Below, in pieces: positions 7,360 through 14,404 of a stretch of 17,872 bases of DNA (positions are counted from its first letter, which is position 1; each line of letters opens with the position of its first letter). The notes below the pieces were generated by a model that saw only the letters and a program-made list of their open reading frames with translations, did no database searches and was not told where the DNA came from. The translations under genes were made by a program, and so were the position numbers. The stretch is from Firmicutes bacterium UBA4882 (GTDB taxonomy: Bacteria > Bacillota > UBA4882), in the NCBI GenBank assembly GCA_002399265.1, contig DHDG01000001.1:5868-23739 (forward strand). Reading direction: 5' to 3'.

Positions 7360-8090
7360 AATTCAACCCCGCTTTCAGCAGCCAGCGCTACAAATGCATC
7401 TTCGAACTTTTGCGTGTGAGTGCCAGCCATCAGCTCCTGGGCAGTTCCAACTGCTTTGAGTCGGCCTTTGGCCATGATGGCAATTCTGTCTGACAATGCC
7501 TCGGCTTCTTCCAGATAATGTGTTGTCAGAATGATCGTTACTTTGCCTTTCAGACTGCGGATTACGCCCCACAACTCACGTCTGGCCAAGACGTCCAACC
7601 CTAGAGTCGGTTCGTCCAAAAACAGAATCTGGGGATCTGAAATGAGAGCCATGGCGATACTGAGCCGCCTCTGCCATCCTCCGGAGAGTGTCTTCGCCCT
7701 GTCTCTGGCAATATCGGACATACCAAAGCGCCGGATCATTTCGTCCGCCTTTTCGGCCGCCTCTTTCTTGCTGCGGCCGTATAAGCGCGCAATAGTCTCC
7801 AGATTCTCTGCGACAATCAGGTTAGGGGCAACGGCGGTTTCCTGAGGGGAAATATTGATTTTGCTCTTGACAGCATACGGATCACTGACGATGCTGTCGC
7901 CAAGCAATTGCGCATCGCCGCTGGTCGGTTTGCTTAGGCCACAGAGCATCTTAATTGTGGTTGTCTTACCGGCCCCATTGACACCCAGCAAAGAAAAAAG
8001 CTCACCTTGCTCAATTGTCATACTCAGTCGATCAACAACAGTGCGTACACCATATTTCTTGGTTAAATCCGTGGTGATAATTGCACTCAT
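7356..8090 (-). CDS. ABC transporter ATP-binding protein, 244 aa
   Basis: Complete set of ABC ATPase motifs: Walker A GVNGAGKTT (residues 36-44), a Q-loop in the ISPQETAVAPNL region (about 80-91), signature LSGGWQRR (135-142), Walker B ILFLDEP (155-161), D-loop GLD and switch His191 (TTHYLEEAEALSDRI). The LFSLLGVNGAGKTTTIKML block and the length are typical of the CcmA/DrrA class that pairs with ABC-2 permeases. It overlaps both neighbours by 4 bases: upstream an AbrB-type regulator (8087-8090), downstream the permease (7356-7359). The three genes form a compact operon. Hydrolysis drives the neighbouring permease; the cargo is unknown. Confidence 0.93.
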   Translation of the reverse strand: MSAIITTDLTKKYGVRTVVDRLSMTIEQGELFSLLGVNGAGKTTTIKMLCGLSKPTSGDAQLLGDSIVSDPYAVKSKINISPQETAVAPNLIVAENLETIARLYGRSKKEAAEKADEMIRRFGMSDIARDRAKTLSGGWQRRLSIAMALISDPQILFLDEPTLGLDVLARRELWGVIRSLKGKVTIILTTHYLEEAEALSDRIAIMAKGRLKAVGTAQELMAGTHTQKFEDAFVALAAESGVEL

Positions 8091-8314
8091 TCTTGCTCTT
8101 CCTCCGGTTTTCCCTGTGCTGCGAAAATGGCGTTAGCAAATTGTATAAACTCTTCGTTGCGCACAATAGCAATGCCCCGCTCTTTGTCGGCAAGCAGCAG
8201 CAATGTGTCGCCGGGCTTAATATTAAAGATATCCCGCGCTCCTTTTGGAATTACGATTTGCCCTTTCTCCCCCACTTTAACAGTGCTCATGAATTTTCCA
8301 TCTGGTCTCTCCAT
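8087..8314 (-). CDS. AbrB/SpoVT-family transcriptional regulator, 75 aa
   Basis: A small DNA-binding protein with a swapped-hairpin AbrB fold: STVKVGEKGQIVIPKGARD, then FNIKPGDTLLLLADKERGIAIV (residues about 10-52) is a textbook SpoVT/AbrB N-terminal domain. The start at 8314 is supported by GGGGGTG about 6 bases upstream. A later ATG (residue 9) would still give a full domain. The stop overlaps the ABC ATPase start by 4 bases, so it heads an AbrB-ATPase-permease operon and probably regulates it. The C-terminal 20 residues are a short acidic, Gln/Glu-rich tail. The upstream 9-bp repeat array (8465-8536) lies about 150 bases before the start codon and could be part of its control region. Confidence 0.9.
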   Translation of the reverse strand: MERPDGKFMSTVKVGEKGQIVIPKGARDIFNIKPGDTLLLLADKERGIAIVRNEEFIQFANAIFAAQGKPEEEQE

Positions 8315-8464
8315 TCAAAACACCCCCATTTATGGCGTTGTGCAGCCGATGTCCGTCGACATTATTACCCCAACTTAGACTGGGGGTCTAGTTGTCGCGG
8401 ATAATGCGATCCGGATTGCGATGCGGCCAATTTGCCCTTACTAAAGTTTTGCCCAAATTTCTCG

Positions 8465-8536
8465 TATAACCAGTACAACTTGTATTACATGCATATTCTA
8501 GATAACTTGTATGTCTTGTATAATTTGTATAACTTG
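8465..8536. repeat. Intergenic array of eight 9-bp imperfect repeats
   Basis: Eight contiguous 9-base units, plus strand: TATAACCAG, TACAACTTG, TATTACATG, CATATTCTA, GATAACTTG, TATGTCTTG, TATAATTTG, TATAACTTG; consensus TATAACTTG. It lies between the AbrB gene and the leader RNA of the aldehyde dehydrogenase gene, in the gene-free stretch 8315-8992. Possible protein-binding array or minisatellite; function unknown. Confidence 0.75.
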
Positions 8537-8697
8537 TGATACTCACATTCTACCTTCATCCAGCCTTACTGTCAAGCCCGACAACCCAGAGTAGAACCGC
8601 CAGCCAAATTGTAAAGGATATTGGCTGTGGGGCAGCGAATCATCGTATGCAAAAGTTGCATAGTCTTGAGTACCAAAAAAATAAAAATTGACAAACC

Positions 8698-8802
8698 TTC
8701 TCCGAGCTATGTCGCCTGCAGTCGCAAGGATATGGCGTCATAGCCGATAGGGTGCAATTGGAAACGGTTGCGCCTCCCTTTTGGAAAGGAGAGTGGGCTA
8801 TT
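8698..8802 (+). ncRNA. Structured 5' leader, riboswitch candidate (Moco/tungsten-cofactor RNA-like)
   Basis: Three helices are visible. First, GCTATG (8706-8711) pairs with CATAGC (8739-8744), extended inward by CGCC (8713-8716) with GGCG (8734-8737) across a T-T mismatch. Second, a 10-bp stem 8751-8760/8765-8774 is capped by a GAAA tetraloop. Third, TCC(C)TTT (8775-8781) pairs with AAAGGA (8785-8790). ATAGCC (8740-8745) can instead pair with GGCTAT (8796-8801), a mutually exclusive alternative. The order CTCCGAGC, GGAAAC, GCGCCTCCC, GGAGAGTGGG resembles my recollection of the molybdenum/tungsten cofactor RNA motif; I could not check a covariance model. A strong terminator follows at 8821-8880, so the arrangement fits a transcriptional riboswitch controlling the aldehyde dehydrogenase gene. 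Confidence 0.55.
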
Positions 8803-8820
8803 TGAGTTTTCTAAAAATCG

Positions 8821-8880
8821 AGCCGGGTTAAGCGCAAATACCATGCGTTAGCCTGGCTTTCTGTTTTCCGTTTTCATTTT
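8821..8880 (+). terminator. Intrinsic terminator in the leader of the aldehyde dehydrogenase gene
   Basis: Left arm 8821-8836 (AGCCGGGTTAAGCGCA) and right arm 8844-8858 (TGCGTTAGCCTGGCT) pair over 15 base pairs with one bulged G and a 7-base loop. They are followed by a T-rich tail to 8880. It lies 18 bases after the structured leader and 113 bases before the TTG start at 8993, so it would act as an attenuator, not as the end of a gene. Confidence 0.75.
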
Positions 8881-8992
8881 CAACCTTTTGGAACACACGG
8901 AAAACCAGACTGCAAACGCAATTTTCTAACGGCACTAACATCATCAAGCGTACTCAGGCTAAGTACCTAGTAAACAGTTGAGGTGAAAAATA

Positions 8993-10624
8993 TTGCCTAA
9001 TGGAATTTTTAAAATCAGCAAACCGATGAACGAACCGGAATTAACATATACGCCCGGAGGCCAGGAACGGGATGAACTTAAGAAACACCTTGCCCGGCTT
9101 GGAAAGAGTGAGGTTGAAATACCTCTGGTTATCGGCAGCCGCAAAATATATACCGGCCGAACTGCCAAATGCGTTATACCCCATCGCAAAGACTGCGTAA
9201 TCGGTACATTTCACATGGCTGGCGAGAATGAAGTGCAAGAAGCGATCAAGGCTGCGCTTGCCGCGCGCCGGGAATGGGAATCTATGCCCTGGGAGCATCG
9301 TGCCGCTATCTTTCTTAAGGCAGCTGAAATAATCGCCGGTCCTGGCCGCAGTACGTTGAACGCCGGCACAATGTTATGCCAGAGCAAGACAGCCCATCAG
9401 GCGGAAATTGATGTAGTCTGCGAACTTGCGGATATGCTGCGTTTCAACACATATTTTATGAACGAGATTTATGCTGAACAGCCAATCTCGGCGCGAGGTT
9501 CCTGGAACCGTATGGAGTACAGGCCTTTGGAAGGTTTCGTGCTGGCGGTGACACCTTTTAACTTTACTTCGATAGCAGGCAATCTGCCTACCAGCGCTGC
9601 CATCGCAGGAAATGTGGTGCTTTGGAAACCGGCTTCTTCCGCGGTGTATTCTTCCTATCAGGTAATGCAGGTTCTTCAGGAAGCCGGTCTACCCCCCGGA
9701 GTCATTAACTTCATCCCCGGTCCAGGCAATATAATCGGAGAAGGCACTTTTTCACATCCTTGGTTTGCCGGTTTGCACTTTACTGGATCCACGGCGACAT
9801 TCCAATCGATGTGGCTTTCGGTCGCCAAAAACCTGCCTAATTACCGTTCTTACCCCAAGTTGGTTGGGGAAACTGGCGGCAAGGACTTTGTGTTTGCCCA
9901 TCCTTCCGCTGCTATTGAACCGCTGGTAACCGCTCTGGTGAGAGGTGCCTTCGAGTTTCAGGGACAGAAATGCTCGGCAGCTTCCCGGGCATATATTCCC
10001 TGCAGCATCTGGCCTGAAGTAAAAAAGCGACTGATCGAAGAAGTCAACTCAATCAAAATGGGCGACGTTGAGGATTTCACGAACTTCATGGGAGCAGTGA
10101 TTGATGCCGGTGCCTATCAGTCGATCAAATCATATATCGATTACGCCAAACAATCAGGCCAAGCGGAGGTTATCTGCGGTGGCGGCTGTGACGACACTGT
10201 TGGCTACTTCGTCCAACCAACCGTAATAGTGACGACCAACCCTCATTTCAAAACCATGGTGGAAGAAATCTTCGGCCCGGTATTAACAATTTATGTCTAT
10301 CCGGATGAAAGCTTGGACGCCGCTCTGGATCTATGCGATTCCACTTCAATCTACGGGTTGACCGGCGCTGTTTTTGCCCAGTCTCGTAGTGCGATCGTTG
10401 AGCTTGAAAAGCGCTTGGCGCACGCTGCCGGCAACTTTTATATTAATGATCGCCCTACCGGAGCTGTCATTGGCCAGCAGCCTTTTGGCGGTGCCAGAGC
10501 TTCCGGTACCAACGATAAGGCCGGATCCAAACTCAACATGCTACGCTGGGTCAACCCCAGGACTATCAAAGAGAACTTGAACCCGCCAATCGGCTACCGG
10601 TATCGGTTCATGGATGAGTCATAA
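8993..10624 (+). CDS. pruA: ALDH4-type aldehyde dehydrogenase (L-glutamate gamma-semialdehyde / 1-pyrroline-5-carboxylate dehydrogenase)
   Basis: An NAD-dependent aldehyde dehydrogenase of 543 aa. The family resemblance is to ALDH4A1: GKDFVFAHPSA after the catalytic GETGG block, FEFQGQKCSAASRAYIP, and a long N-terminus before the first NAD-binding motif. Glu293 (VGETGG) is the general base and Cys327 (QGQKCSA) the nucleophile. The NAD-binding segments include VLAVTPFNFTSIAGNLP (183-199), WKPASSA and the GSTATF turn. The predicted reaction is oxidation of glutamate semialdehyde to glutamate, the second step of proline breakdown. No proline dehydrogenase gene is adjacent. The TTG start at 8993 is chosen because AGGTG lies 7 bases upstream. 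A structured leader and terminator precede it, so expression is probably controlled by attenuation. Exact substrate is inferred from family likeness. Confidence 0.88.
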   Translation: MPNGIFKISKPMNEPELTYTPGGQERDELKKHLARLGKSEVEIPLVIGSRKIYTGRTAKCVIPHRKDCVIGTFHMAGENEVQEAIKAALAARREWESMPWEHRAAIFLKAAEIIAGPGRSTLNAGTMLCQSKTAHQAEIDVVCELADMLRFNTYFMNEIYAEQPISARGSWNRMEYRPLEGFVLAVTPFNFTSIAGNLPTSAAIAGNVVLWKPASSAVYSSYQVMQVLQEAGLPPGVINFIPGPGNIIGEGTFSHPWFAGLHFTGSTATFQSMWLSVAKNLPNYRSYPKLVGETGGKDFVFAHPSAAIEPLVTALVRGAFEFQGQKCSAASRAYIPCSIWPEVKKRLIEEVNSIKMGDVEDFTNFMGAVIDAGAYQSIKSYIDYAKQSGQAEVICGGGCDDTVGYFVQPTVIVTTNPHFKTMVEEIFGPVLTIYVYPDESLDAALDLCDSTSIYGLTGAVFAQSRSAIVELEKRLAHAAGNFYINDRPTGAVIGQQPFGGARASGTNDKAGSKLNMLRWVNPRTIKENLNPPIGYRYRFMDES

Positions 10625-10648
10625 GTCACATATCTGTTCTTCCTTTTC

Positions 10649-10684
10649 CGGCCTGCCTGATCTGTCCAATCTGTACGGCCTGTC
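10649..10684. repeat. Short intergenic tract of four 9-bp imperfect repeats
   Basis: Units CGGCCTGCC, TGATCTGTC, CAATCTGTA, CGGCCTGTC lie contiguous between the aldehyde dehydrogenase stop and the small coiled-coil gene. Two further out-of-phase copies (AATCTGG, GCTCTGT) follow before 10715. It shares the period and the YRRYYKGNN pattern with the tracts at 5741, 8465 and 11359. Confidence 0.65.
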
Positions 10685-10752
10685 AAGCAGCCTTTTTAAT
10701 CTGGCAGCTCTGTGATAAAATAGGTATAAGAAATCCTTGGGGAGTGAACGGA

Positions 10753-11028
10753 ATGGAAGATTCCAAAGTAGCCGTGATCCTGGAGGATCTCAGATCACAG
10801 TTTAGGGTGTTCGGCGAAGGGTTGCAGACGCTCAATGAAAAGTCCGACAGAATAGATCGAAAACTGGAGGCGCACATCGAGGAAAACCGCCGCCAATTTG
10901 ATCAAAATACGCTGGAGCACCGACAGATTGCACAGGACCTTCGGCAAAATGCGCAAGAGCATCGCCTGATGCTGCAAATGATCAAGGAACTAAACGAGGA
11001 GCAAAACAAGCTCAAACAGGCAAAATAG
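10753..11028 (+). CDS. Small coiled-coil protein of unknown function, 91 aa
   Basis: A soluble, highly charged protein with no signal peptide or membrane segment. The sequence is a continuous run of heptad-like helix (LEDLRSQFRVFGEGLQTLNE, DRIDRKLEAHIEENRR, QIAQDLRQNAQEHRLMLQMIKELNEEQNKLKQ), so a coiled coil is predicted over nearly the whole length. The middle has near-repeats of a QNxxEHR motif (QNTLEHRQIAQDL and QNAQEHRLMLQMI). I chose ATG 10753 because GGGGAG lies about 8 bases upstream; the in-frame GTG at 10744 is too close to that site. A clear terminator follows at 11120-11162, so it is probably a single-gene unit. I do not recognise a named family; similar short proteins are often annotated as hypothetical. 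Confidence 0.7.
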   Translation: MEDSKVAVILEDLRSQFRVFGEGLQTLNEKSDRIDRKLEAHIEENRRQFDQNTLEHRQIAQDLRQNAQEHRLMLQMIKELNEEQNKLKQAK

Positions 11029-11119
11029 CAGCTTTTGTGCCCTCCTCAAGGACAGACTCCCCAACTGCGACATGACCTTGACTGGACCACGACCTTTACA
11101 ATACTCGGCACACAGCAAT

Positions 11120-11165
11120 AACCGCCTTGAAACCGAAGAATGTTGGCTTCAAGGCGGTTTTTCAT
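11120..11165 (+). terminator. Intrinsic terminator after the coiled-coil gene
   Basis: AACCGCCTTGAA (11120-11131) and TTCAAGGCGGTT (11148-11159) form a perfect 12-bp stem with a 16-base loop, followed by a run of five T's (11158-11162). It lies 92 bases after the coiled-coil gene stop. The symmetry would also give a hairpin on the other strand, but without a comparable T-run. Confidence 0.88.
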
Positions 11166-11226
11166 TCAATTATGCGCATACTATTCACGATGCATTGATC
11201 CCAGCCAAGGCACTGGAGGATTAATC

Positions 11227-11430
11227 GTGAAACTTGCGGATTTAATGGTTAAGCGACGTAATCCCTTTCTTGCCACTGCCCGGCTATCCGGGATCCTGTG
11301 CAGGCGCAGAAGCTATTTCAAAGGCCGCCGCCATGATTGCCGCCAAGCCTCTCACGAACGATCTGCGCGTTCTGCGCGATCGGCGCGATCAGCCAGGCCC
11401 TCCCGCACTCTTTCAAACAAATACGGTTGA
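11227..11430 (+). CDS. Doubtful small ORF with a good ribosome binding site
   Basis: A GTG at 11227 follows GGAGG by 7 bases, an unusually good start signal, and opens a 67-codon frame (KLADLMVKRRNPFLATARLSG...). Its 3' part runs antisense through the last 79 bases of the Nudix gene and becomes a RSA repeat (the complement of the 9-bp tract), which argues against a real product. From about 11290 another frame reads SCAGAEAISKAAAMIAAKPL, which looks more protein-like. The segment could be the decayed 5' end of a gene that frame-shifted. The rest of the stretch 11029-11351 holds only the terminator. Confidence 0.2.
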   Translation: MKLADLMVKRRNPFLATARLSGILCRRRSYFKGRRHDCRQASHERSARSARSARSARPSRTLSNKYG

Positions 11431-11825
11431 ATTGCCGGATAAGTCAATTTCTCGGGCAGATTATCCGCCACGATAATCTCCTTGATTTCCATCTCTTTCG
11501 GCAATTCACCCAGAGCGTTCACTTCGGCAAAGAAGAGCTTTCCGTAAGTTTTGACTCCATCCCGAGTAACCGAATATACGCAAACCGGCGCTAGAGCGAA
11601 ATCAGCGGCACCAGTCTCTTCCTGCAGTTCGCGCCTGGCCGTATCATTGATATCCTCGCCAGGCTCCCTGTGTCCGCCGGGGATTTCATATGTATCGCGG
11701 AGTTTGTGACGGCAGAAAATCCACTGGCCGCGATAGCGCGCCGCAATAACAGCAAACTTCAGCTGATCATTAGCAATGTGGATCGCGTCATCTGAGTTAT
11801 GAAAGTTGATTATGATACTCATCAT
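11352..11825 (-). CDS. Nudix hydrolase, 157 aa
   Basis: The Nudix box is intact: G51-x5-E57-x7-R65-E66-L67-x-E69-E70-x-G72 within GGHREPGEDINDTARRELQEETGA is the full Mg2+-binding signature. Upstream is the expected strand FAVIAARYRGQWIFCRHKLRDTYEIPGG. The enzyme should hydrolyse a nucleoside diphosphate linked to a further group; the substrate is not readable. The C-terminus ends in ADRADRAERADRS, a three-residue repeat encoded by a 9-bp tandem tract, probably a non-essential extension. The ATG overlaps the stop of the upstream P-loop gene by 4 bases (11822-11825), so the two are translationally coupled and likely act in one nucleotide-related process. Confidence 0.92.
   Translation of the reverse strand: MMSIIINFHNSDDAIHIANDQLKFAVIAARYRGQWIFCRHKLRDTYEIPGGHREPGEDINDTARRELQEETGAADFALAPVCVYSVTRDGVKTYGKLFFAEVNALGELPKEMEIKEIIVADNLPEKLTYPAIQPYLFERVREGLADRADRAERADRS
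11359..11394. repeat. 9-bp-period repeat in the 3' end of the Nudix gene
   Basis: Four contiguous units on the plus strand: CGATCTGCG, CGTTCTGCG, CGATCGGCG, CGATCAGCC. On the minus strand they encode the A-D-R / A-E-R repeats ending the Nudix protein, with the stop codon immediately beyond. Confidence 0.7.
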
Positions 11826-12802
11826 TTTACCTCAGCATTGGGGACTTTGATAAATGTCTTTCCATTACAATCCCAGTCGTAATTGCCAGCAACCGTAAAC
11901 TGGCTCCCCGCGCCTGTAAAATCAAATTTCAGGGTGACCGGAAATGAAATCAATTCAAACTGATCGTCGCCGATATATTTCATAGGCATATAAGGCCAAA
12001 ATAAAGAGGTATAGAAACACTTAGCGCTATCGTCAAATCCTATCTTCCAGAGTCCTTTGCCATCCTGAATCCGGTAAGCACCGCAATACTTCTCAATTTG
12101 TGGCAGGGCAGGCTCTTCCCTGCGAAACTGGTATCCGGCTGCCTCTGTGATTTCGCGAATATACTGTTCCCATTGTTCCTCTGTTGTGTCTACTTTTAAC
12201 TTGGCACAAGACAACTGGGCAAATGTTTGTTCCATTTGTTCCTGTTCATATAATAATCCCTCAAAAATGCTGACGCCGTCATCCTCTTCGGCATGCGGGT
12301 GCGCTTTAAGATAACCGGATGGCAGCGGAAGCCCAAGTATTAAATCCCGCCAACGTTCGCCGCGTGCTTTAAACGCTTTTTCAAAGCTTGCTTTCAGATC
12401 TGGCCTGTGCAAAAAGACAATCAATGGATTAAGCGGTTGAATTATCTCCAGGATTTGACCGAAATAGTTCATAATCTGCTCTGCATCCCAAACACTTTGC
12501 AGGAGATACCTGTCTACTGAATGCAGCAAGCAACCCTCCATAACAAAGACCTGGCCGCTTTGCCTGATAATTTCGGTCAGCCTGCGCCATTTATCCAGCA
12601 TCAACTGCCGGTTTAATTCCATGCCATCCAATGAGTTTATGTCGCCAGCTTCGAACTCGCCTTCTCTGATCGGATGCTTTTCACATTCTTCATGAAGCCA
12701 GCAGGCTTGATCCTGATTAACAAGTTGTTGGTACACACTCTTTGATATTGTCGATTTCCCGACCGTTGAATGTCCGTCAATGATAATTAATTGATGCCGC
12801 AT
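11822..12802 (-). CDS. P-loop kinase-like protein with C-terminal beta domain, 326 aa
   Basis: The N-terminus has a Walker A motif, GHSTVGKST (residues 10-18), directly after strand LIIIDG, in the style of nucleoside/thymidylate-kinase-like P-loop proteins. LLHSVDRYLLQSVWDAEQI and PLIVFLHRPDLKASFEKAFKARGERWRDLI supply a lid-like basic segment and a second core strand (LIVFLHRPD). Residues about 235-326 form a separate beta-rich domain (YCGAYRIQDGKGLWKIGF, FELISFPVTLKFDF, GNYDWDCNGKTFIKVP) of a kind I cannot name. There is no signal peptide. GGAGG sits 7 bases before the ATG. The stop overlaps the Nudix start by 4 bases, so this is the first gene of a two-gene operon. The phosphorylated substrate is unknown. 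It could be an AAA-type hypothetical protein instead of a true kinase. Confidence 0.8.
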   Translation of the reverse strand: MRHQLIIIDGHSTVGKSTISKSVYQQLVNQDQACWLHEECEKHPIREGEFEAGDINSLDGMELNRQLMLDKWRRLTEIIRQSGQVFVMEGCLLHSVDRYLLQSVWDAEQIMNYFGQILEIIQPLNPLIVFLHRPDLKASFEKAFKARGERWRDLILGLPLPSGYLKAHPHAEEDDGVSIFEGLLYEQEQMEQTFAQLSCAKLKVDTTEEQWEQYIREITEAAGYQFRREEPALPQIEKYCGAYRIQDGKGLWKIGFDDSAKCFYTSLFWPYMPMKYIGDDQFELISFPVTLKFDFTGAGSQFTVAGNYDWDCNGKTFIKVPNAEVK

Positions 12803-12863
12803 TTTTTGCCTCCGTTTTTAGAGCCCCAATTCTCCATCTATTGATTCTCCGCGTTAGCCCCTC

Positions 12864-13613
12864 CTACCCGAGATAATACCGGGGCTTGCCCTTGGATTTG
12901 TTCTTATACTCAATGGCTTCCTCCGGACAGCCGCAGATGCAAGCCATGCAATGGGTGCATTCCCCGCCCCACTCTGGCTTACCTTCCAGCAGCTGAATAT
13001 TGTTCAGCGGACAGAGCCGGACGCATTTTCCGCATGCCACACATTTTTCAGTCACGTAAAAGCCTTTGGCACTAATAAAGAAGCGATAAAATATAGGGTT
13101 AACAACGCTGCTCAAGAATCTGCCCGCCAGCGTCACGGTTTCAGTAGGCAGTTGCTGCCCATTCTTGATGTATTCCGCGATACTGCGCATACCAGGTTCC
13201 GCTTTTTCGATAATCGCCTCAGCTTGCGCCTTGTCCGGCACTGCGAACATGGCGATGTAGTTTTCCGGCATGACAACCGAAGCTAGTCCCATAAAAACAA
13301 GGCCCCTCTCGGCACAAAGCTCTTTAACATAGGCGGCGGCATTCCCTGTCCCATCCCCGCAGGTCATCACAAAATAGGCTTTGTTGTTGCCGCCGAAGTC
13401 CGTTTCACGAATGAATTTGCTTACGAGCCTTGGTATTCTCCACCCATAGGTCGGTGTCACAAACACAAAAGGCTTTTCCGACACCAGCGGCTTGCCGAGG
13501 CCGGTCTTTATCAGATCATTCAACGCCACGATCTCGTCGTCGCCGCCAATGGCGGAGTTGATCATATTAGCCACATAACGGCTGTTGCCGGTACCGCTGA
13601 AATAGATAACCAT
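12864..13613 (-). CDS. EFR1-family flavodoxin/ferredoxin fusion protein
   Basis: The N-terminal flavodoxin-like domain has the FMN phosphate loop SGTGNSR (residues 6-12 from the ATG at 13613), FVTPTYGWRIPR and MTCGDGTGNAA. The C-terminus carries two [4Fe-4S] motifs, CVACGKCVRLCP (from residue 191) and CTHCMACICGCP (from residue 219). This order defines the EFR1 type of cytosolic electron carrier in anaerobes, which should pass electrons between flavin and iron-sulfur partners. I prefer the ATG at 13613 (MVIYF); an ATG at 13622 and a TTG at 13643 are in frame, but MVIYFSGTGNS is the usual family start. A GGGAG lies about 11 bases upstream. Neighbours do not reveal a specific partner; 61 bases separate it from the P-loop gene downstream, so read-through is possible. 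Confidence 0.9.
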   Translation of the reverse strand: MVIYFSGTGNSRYVANMINSAIGGDDEIVALNDLIKTGLGKPLVSEKPFVFVTPTYGWRIPRLVSKFIRETDFGGNNKAYFVMTCGDGTGNAAAYVKELCAERGLVFMGLASVVMPENYIAMFAVPDKAQAEAIIEKAEPGMRSIAEYIKNGQQLPTETVTLAGRFLSSVVNPIFYRFFISAKGFYVTEKCVACGKCVRLCPLNNIQLLEGKPEWGGECTHCMACICGCPEEAIEYKNKSKGKPRYYLG

Positions 13614-13787
13614 ATGCCTCATCTCTCCCTGTCCAGCTATCAACTATAGTTCTGCCAATTTGTATATTTCGATGCCTTATCCGAAACTCATTCCTGATTT
13701 TTTGATTAATCGTATCGGATGCAAACTTGCCCATTCTGCCCATCAAATAAGTGCCGATGACACTGGCGGCGCCTACCGCCGCGAAAA

Positions 13788-13824
13788 TGAAAAAAATATA
13801 AAAAAGCGGCCCTGAAAGGGCCGC
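13788..13824 (-). terminator. Strong intrinsic terminator of the beta-rich protein operon
   Basis: On the minus strand GCGGCCCT and AGGGCCGC (13806-13824) form an 8-bp GC-only-core stem with a 3-base loop, followed by TTTTTT, ATA and a further TTTTTTT down to 13788. It lies 39 bases after the stop of the 173-aa gene and before the EFR1 gene. Confidence 0.9.
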
Positions 13825-13862
13825 AAAACGAAGTCGCAATAAGGCGTTATGCAGGCGCGCCG

Positions 13863-14384
13863 TCAAACACGATAGCCGCGACGTGGTGGTGACTCATCAC
13901 AGCCAGGTACACACAACCCGAATACGATATCATCAGCCGCCTGACCTGCTCCGGATTTCGTGGCGACGAAACCTTGTACTGGAATCAGCGGAACCTGAGC
14001 TTCATTGAAATAGTAGCAAAACCTCCAGGTCTCGCCTGGACCAAGTTCGCTCTCCGTAAATCCCATATCCGTCTTCATACCATATACCGCGAAACCATCA
14101 GGAAACCCGGGGGCGAATTGGATGAATTGTGCAATTACTGTCGGGTCGGATGTATCGAACAGGACAACATTGTTTACTACATCGGTTACGGTGAAACGAG
14201 TTAATTGCGCCAAAGTCAATTGGGGACATGTTTGGATGTCCCAATGGCTTAAAGCAGGACCTGTTTCTCCGGTGAAGGCTATATCCCAACACCAGCGGAC
14301 AATTCCTCCGCCTACATCGGTAGCGCCGACGAATGTGATTGTAAAGTTTTCCACAACTACGGAGGTTCCGGGGTTACATACCAT
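13863..14384 (-). CDS. Beta-rich protein of unknown function, 173 aa (last gene of cluster)
   Basis: I recognise no family. The start ATG at 14384 (MVCNPGTSVVVENFTITF) is chosen because AGGAG lies 8 bases upstream; an in-frame GTG at 14393 is too close to it. There is no signal peptide or membrane segment. The sequence alternates hydrophobic and polar residues in a beta pattern and has about six cysteines, including WCWDI, FCYYF and the terminal GLCVPGCDESPPRRGYRV. The cysteines could cross-link the protein in an insoluble shell. It starts 20 bases after the 270-aa gene and is followed by a strong terminator, so it closes the operon. The absence of export signals together with beta-rich, Cys-containing sequence is compatible with a spore coat or exosporium component assembled in the mother cell; this is inference. 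Confidence 0.72.
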   Translation of the reverse strand: MVCNPGTSVVVENFTITFVGATDVGGGIVRWCWDIAFTGETGPALSHWDIQTCPQLTLAQLTRFTVTDVVNNVVLFDTSDPTVIAQFIQFAPGFPDGFAVYGMKTDMGFTESELGPGETWRFCYYFNEAQVPLIPVQGFVATKSGAGQAADDIVFGLCVPGCDESPPRRGYRV

Positions 14385-14404
14385 GATAACCACTCCTGTC
14401 TTTT

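Noticed and set aside
8465..8536. CRISPR-like array.
   Set aside because: Units are only 9 bases, contiguous and degenerate, with no spacers and no cas genes nearby.
8688..8693. TTGACA as the -35 box of the aldehyde dehydrogenase promoter.
   Set aside because: No -10-like sequence lies 16-18 bases downstream, and the position would put transcription start inside the structured leader.
8698..8802. T-box or c-di-GMP-I riboswitch in the aldehyde dehydrogenase leader.
   Set aside because: The T-box core AGGGTGG-ACCGCG is absent. For c-di-GMP-I, the GAAA hairpin is at the 3' rather than the 5' position and the expected core strings are missing.
13567..13866. A 99-codon minus-strand frame with an apparent membrane segment.
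   Set aside because: Its hydrophobic stretch is the translation of the intrinsic terminator hairpin and T-run (13788-13824), and its 3' part overlaps the start of the EFR1-type gene.
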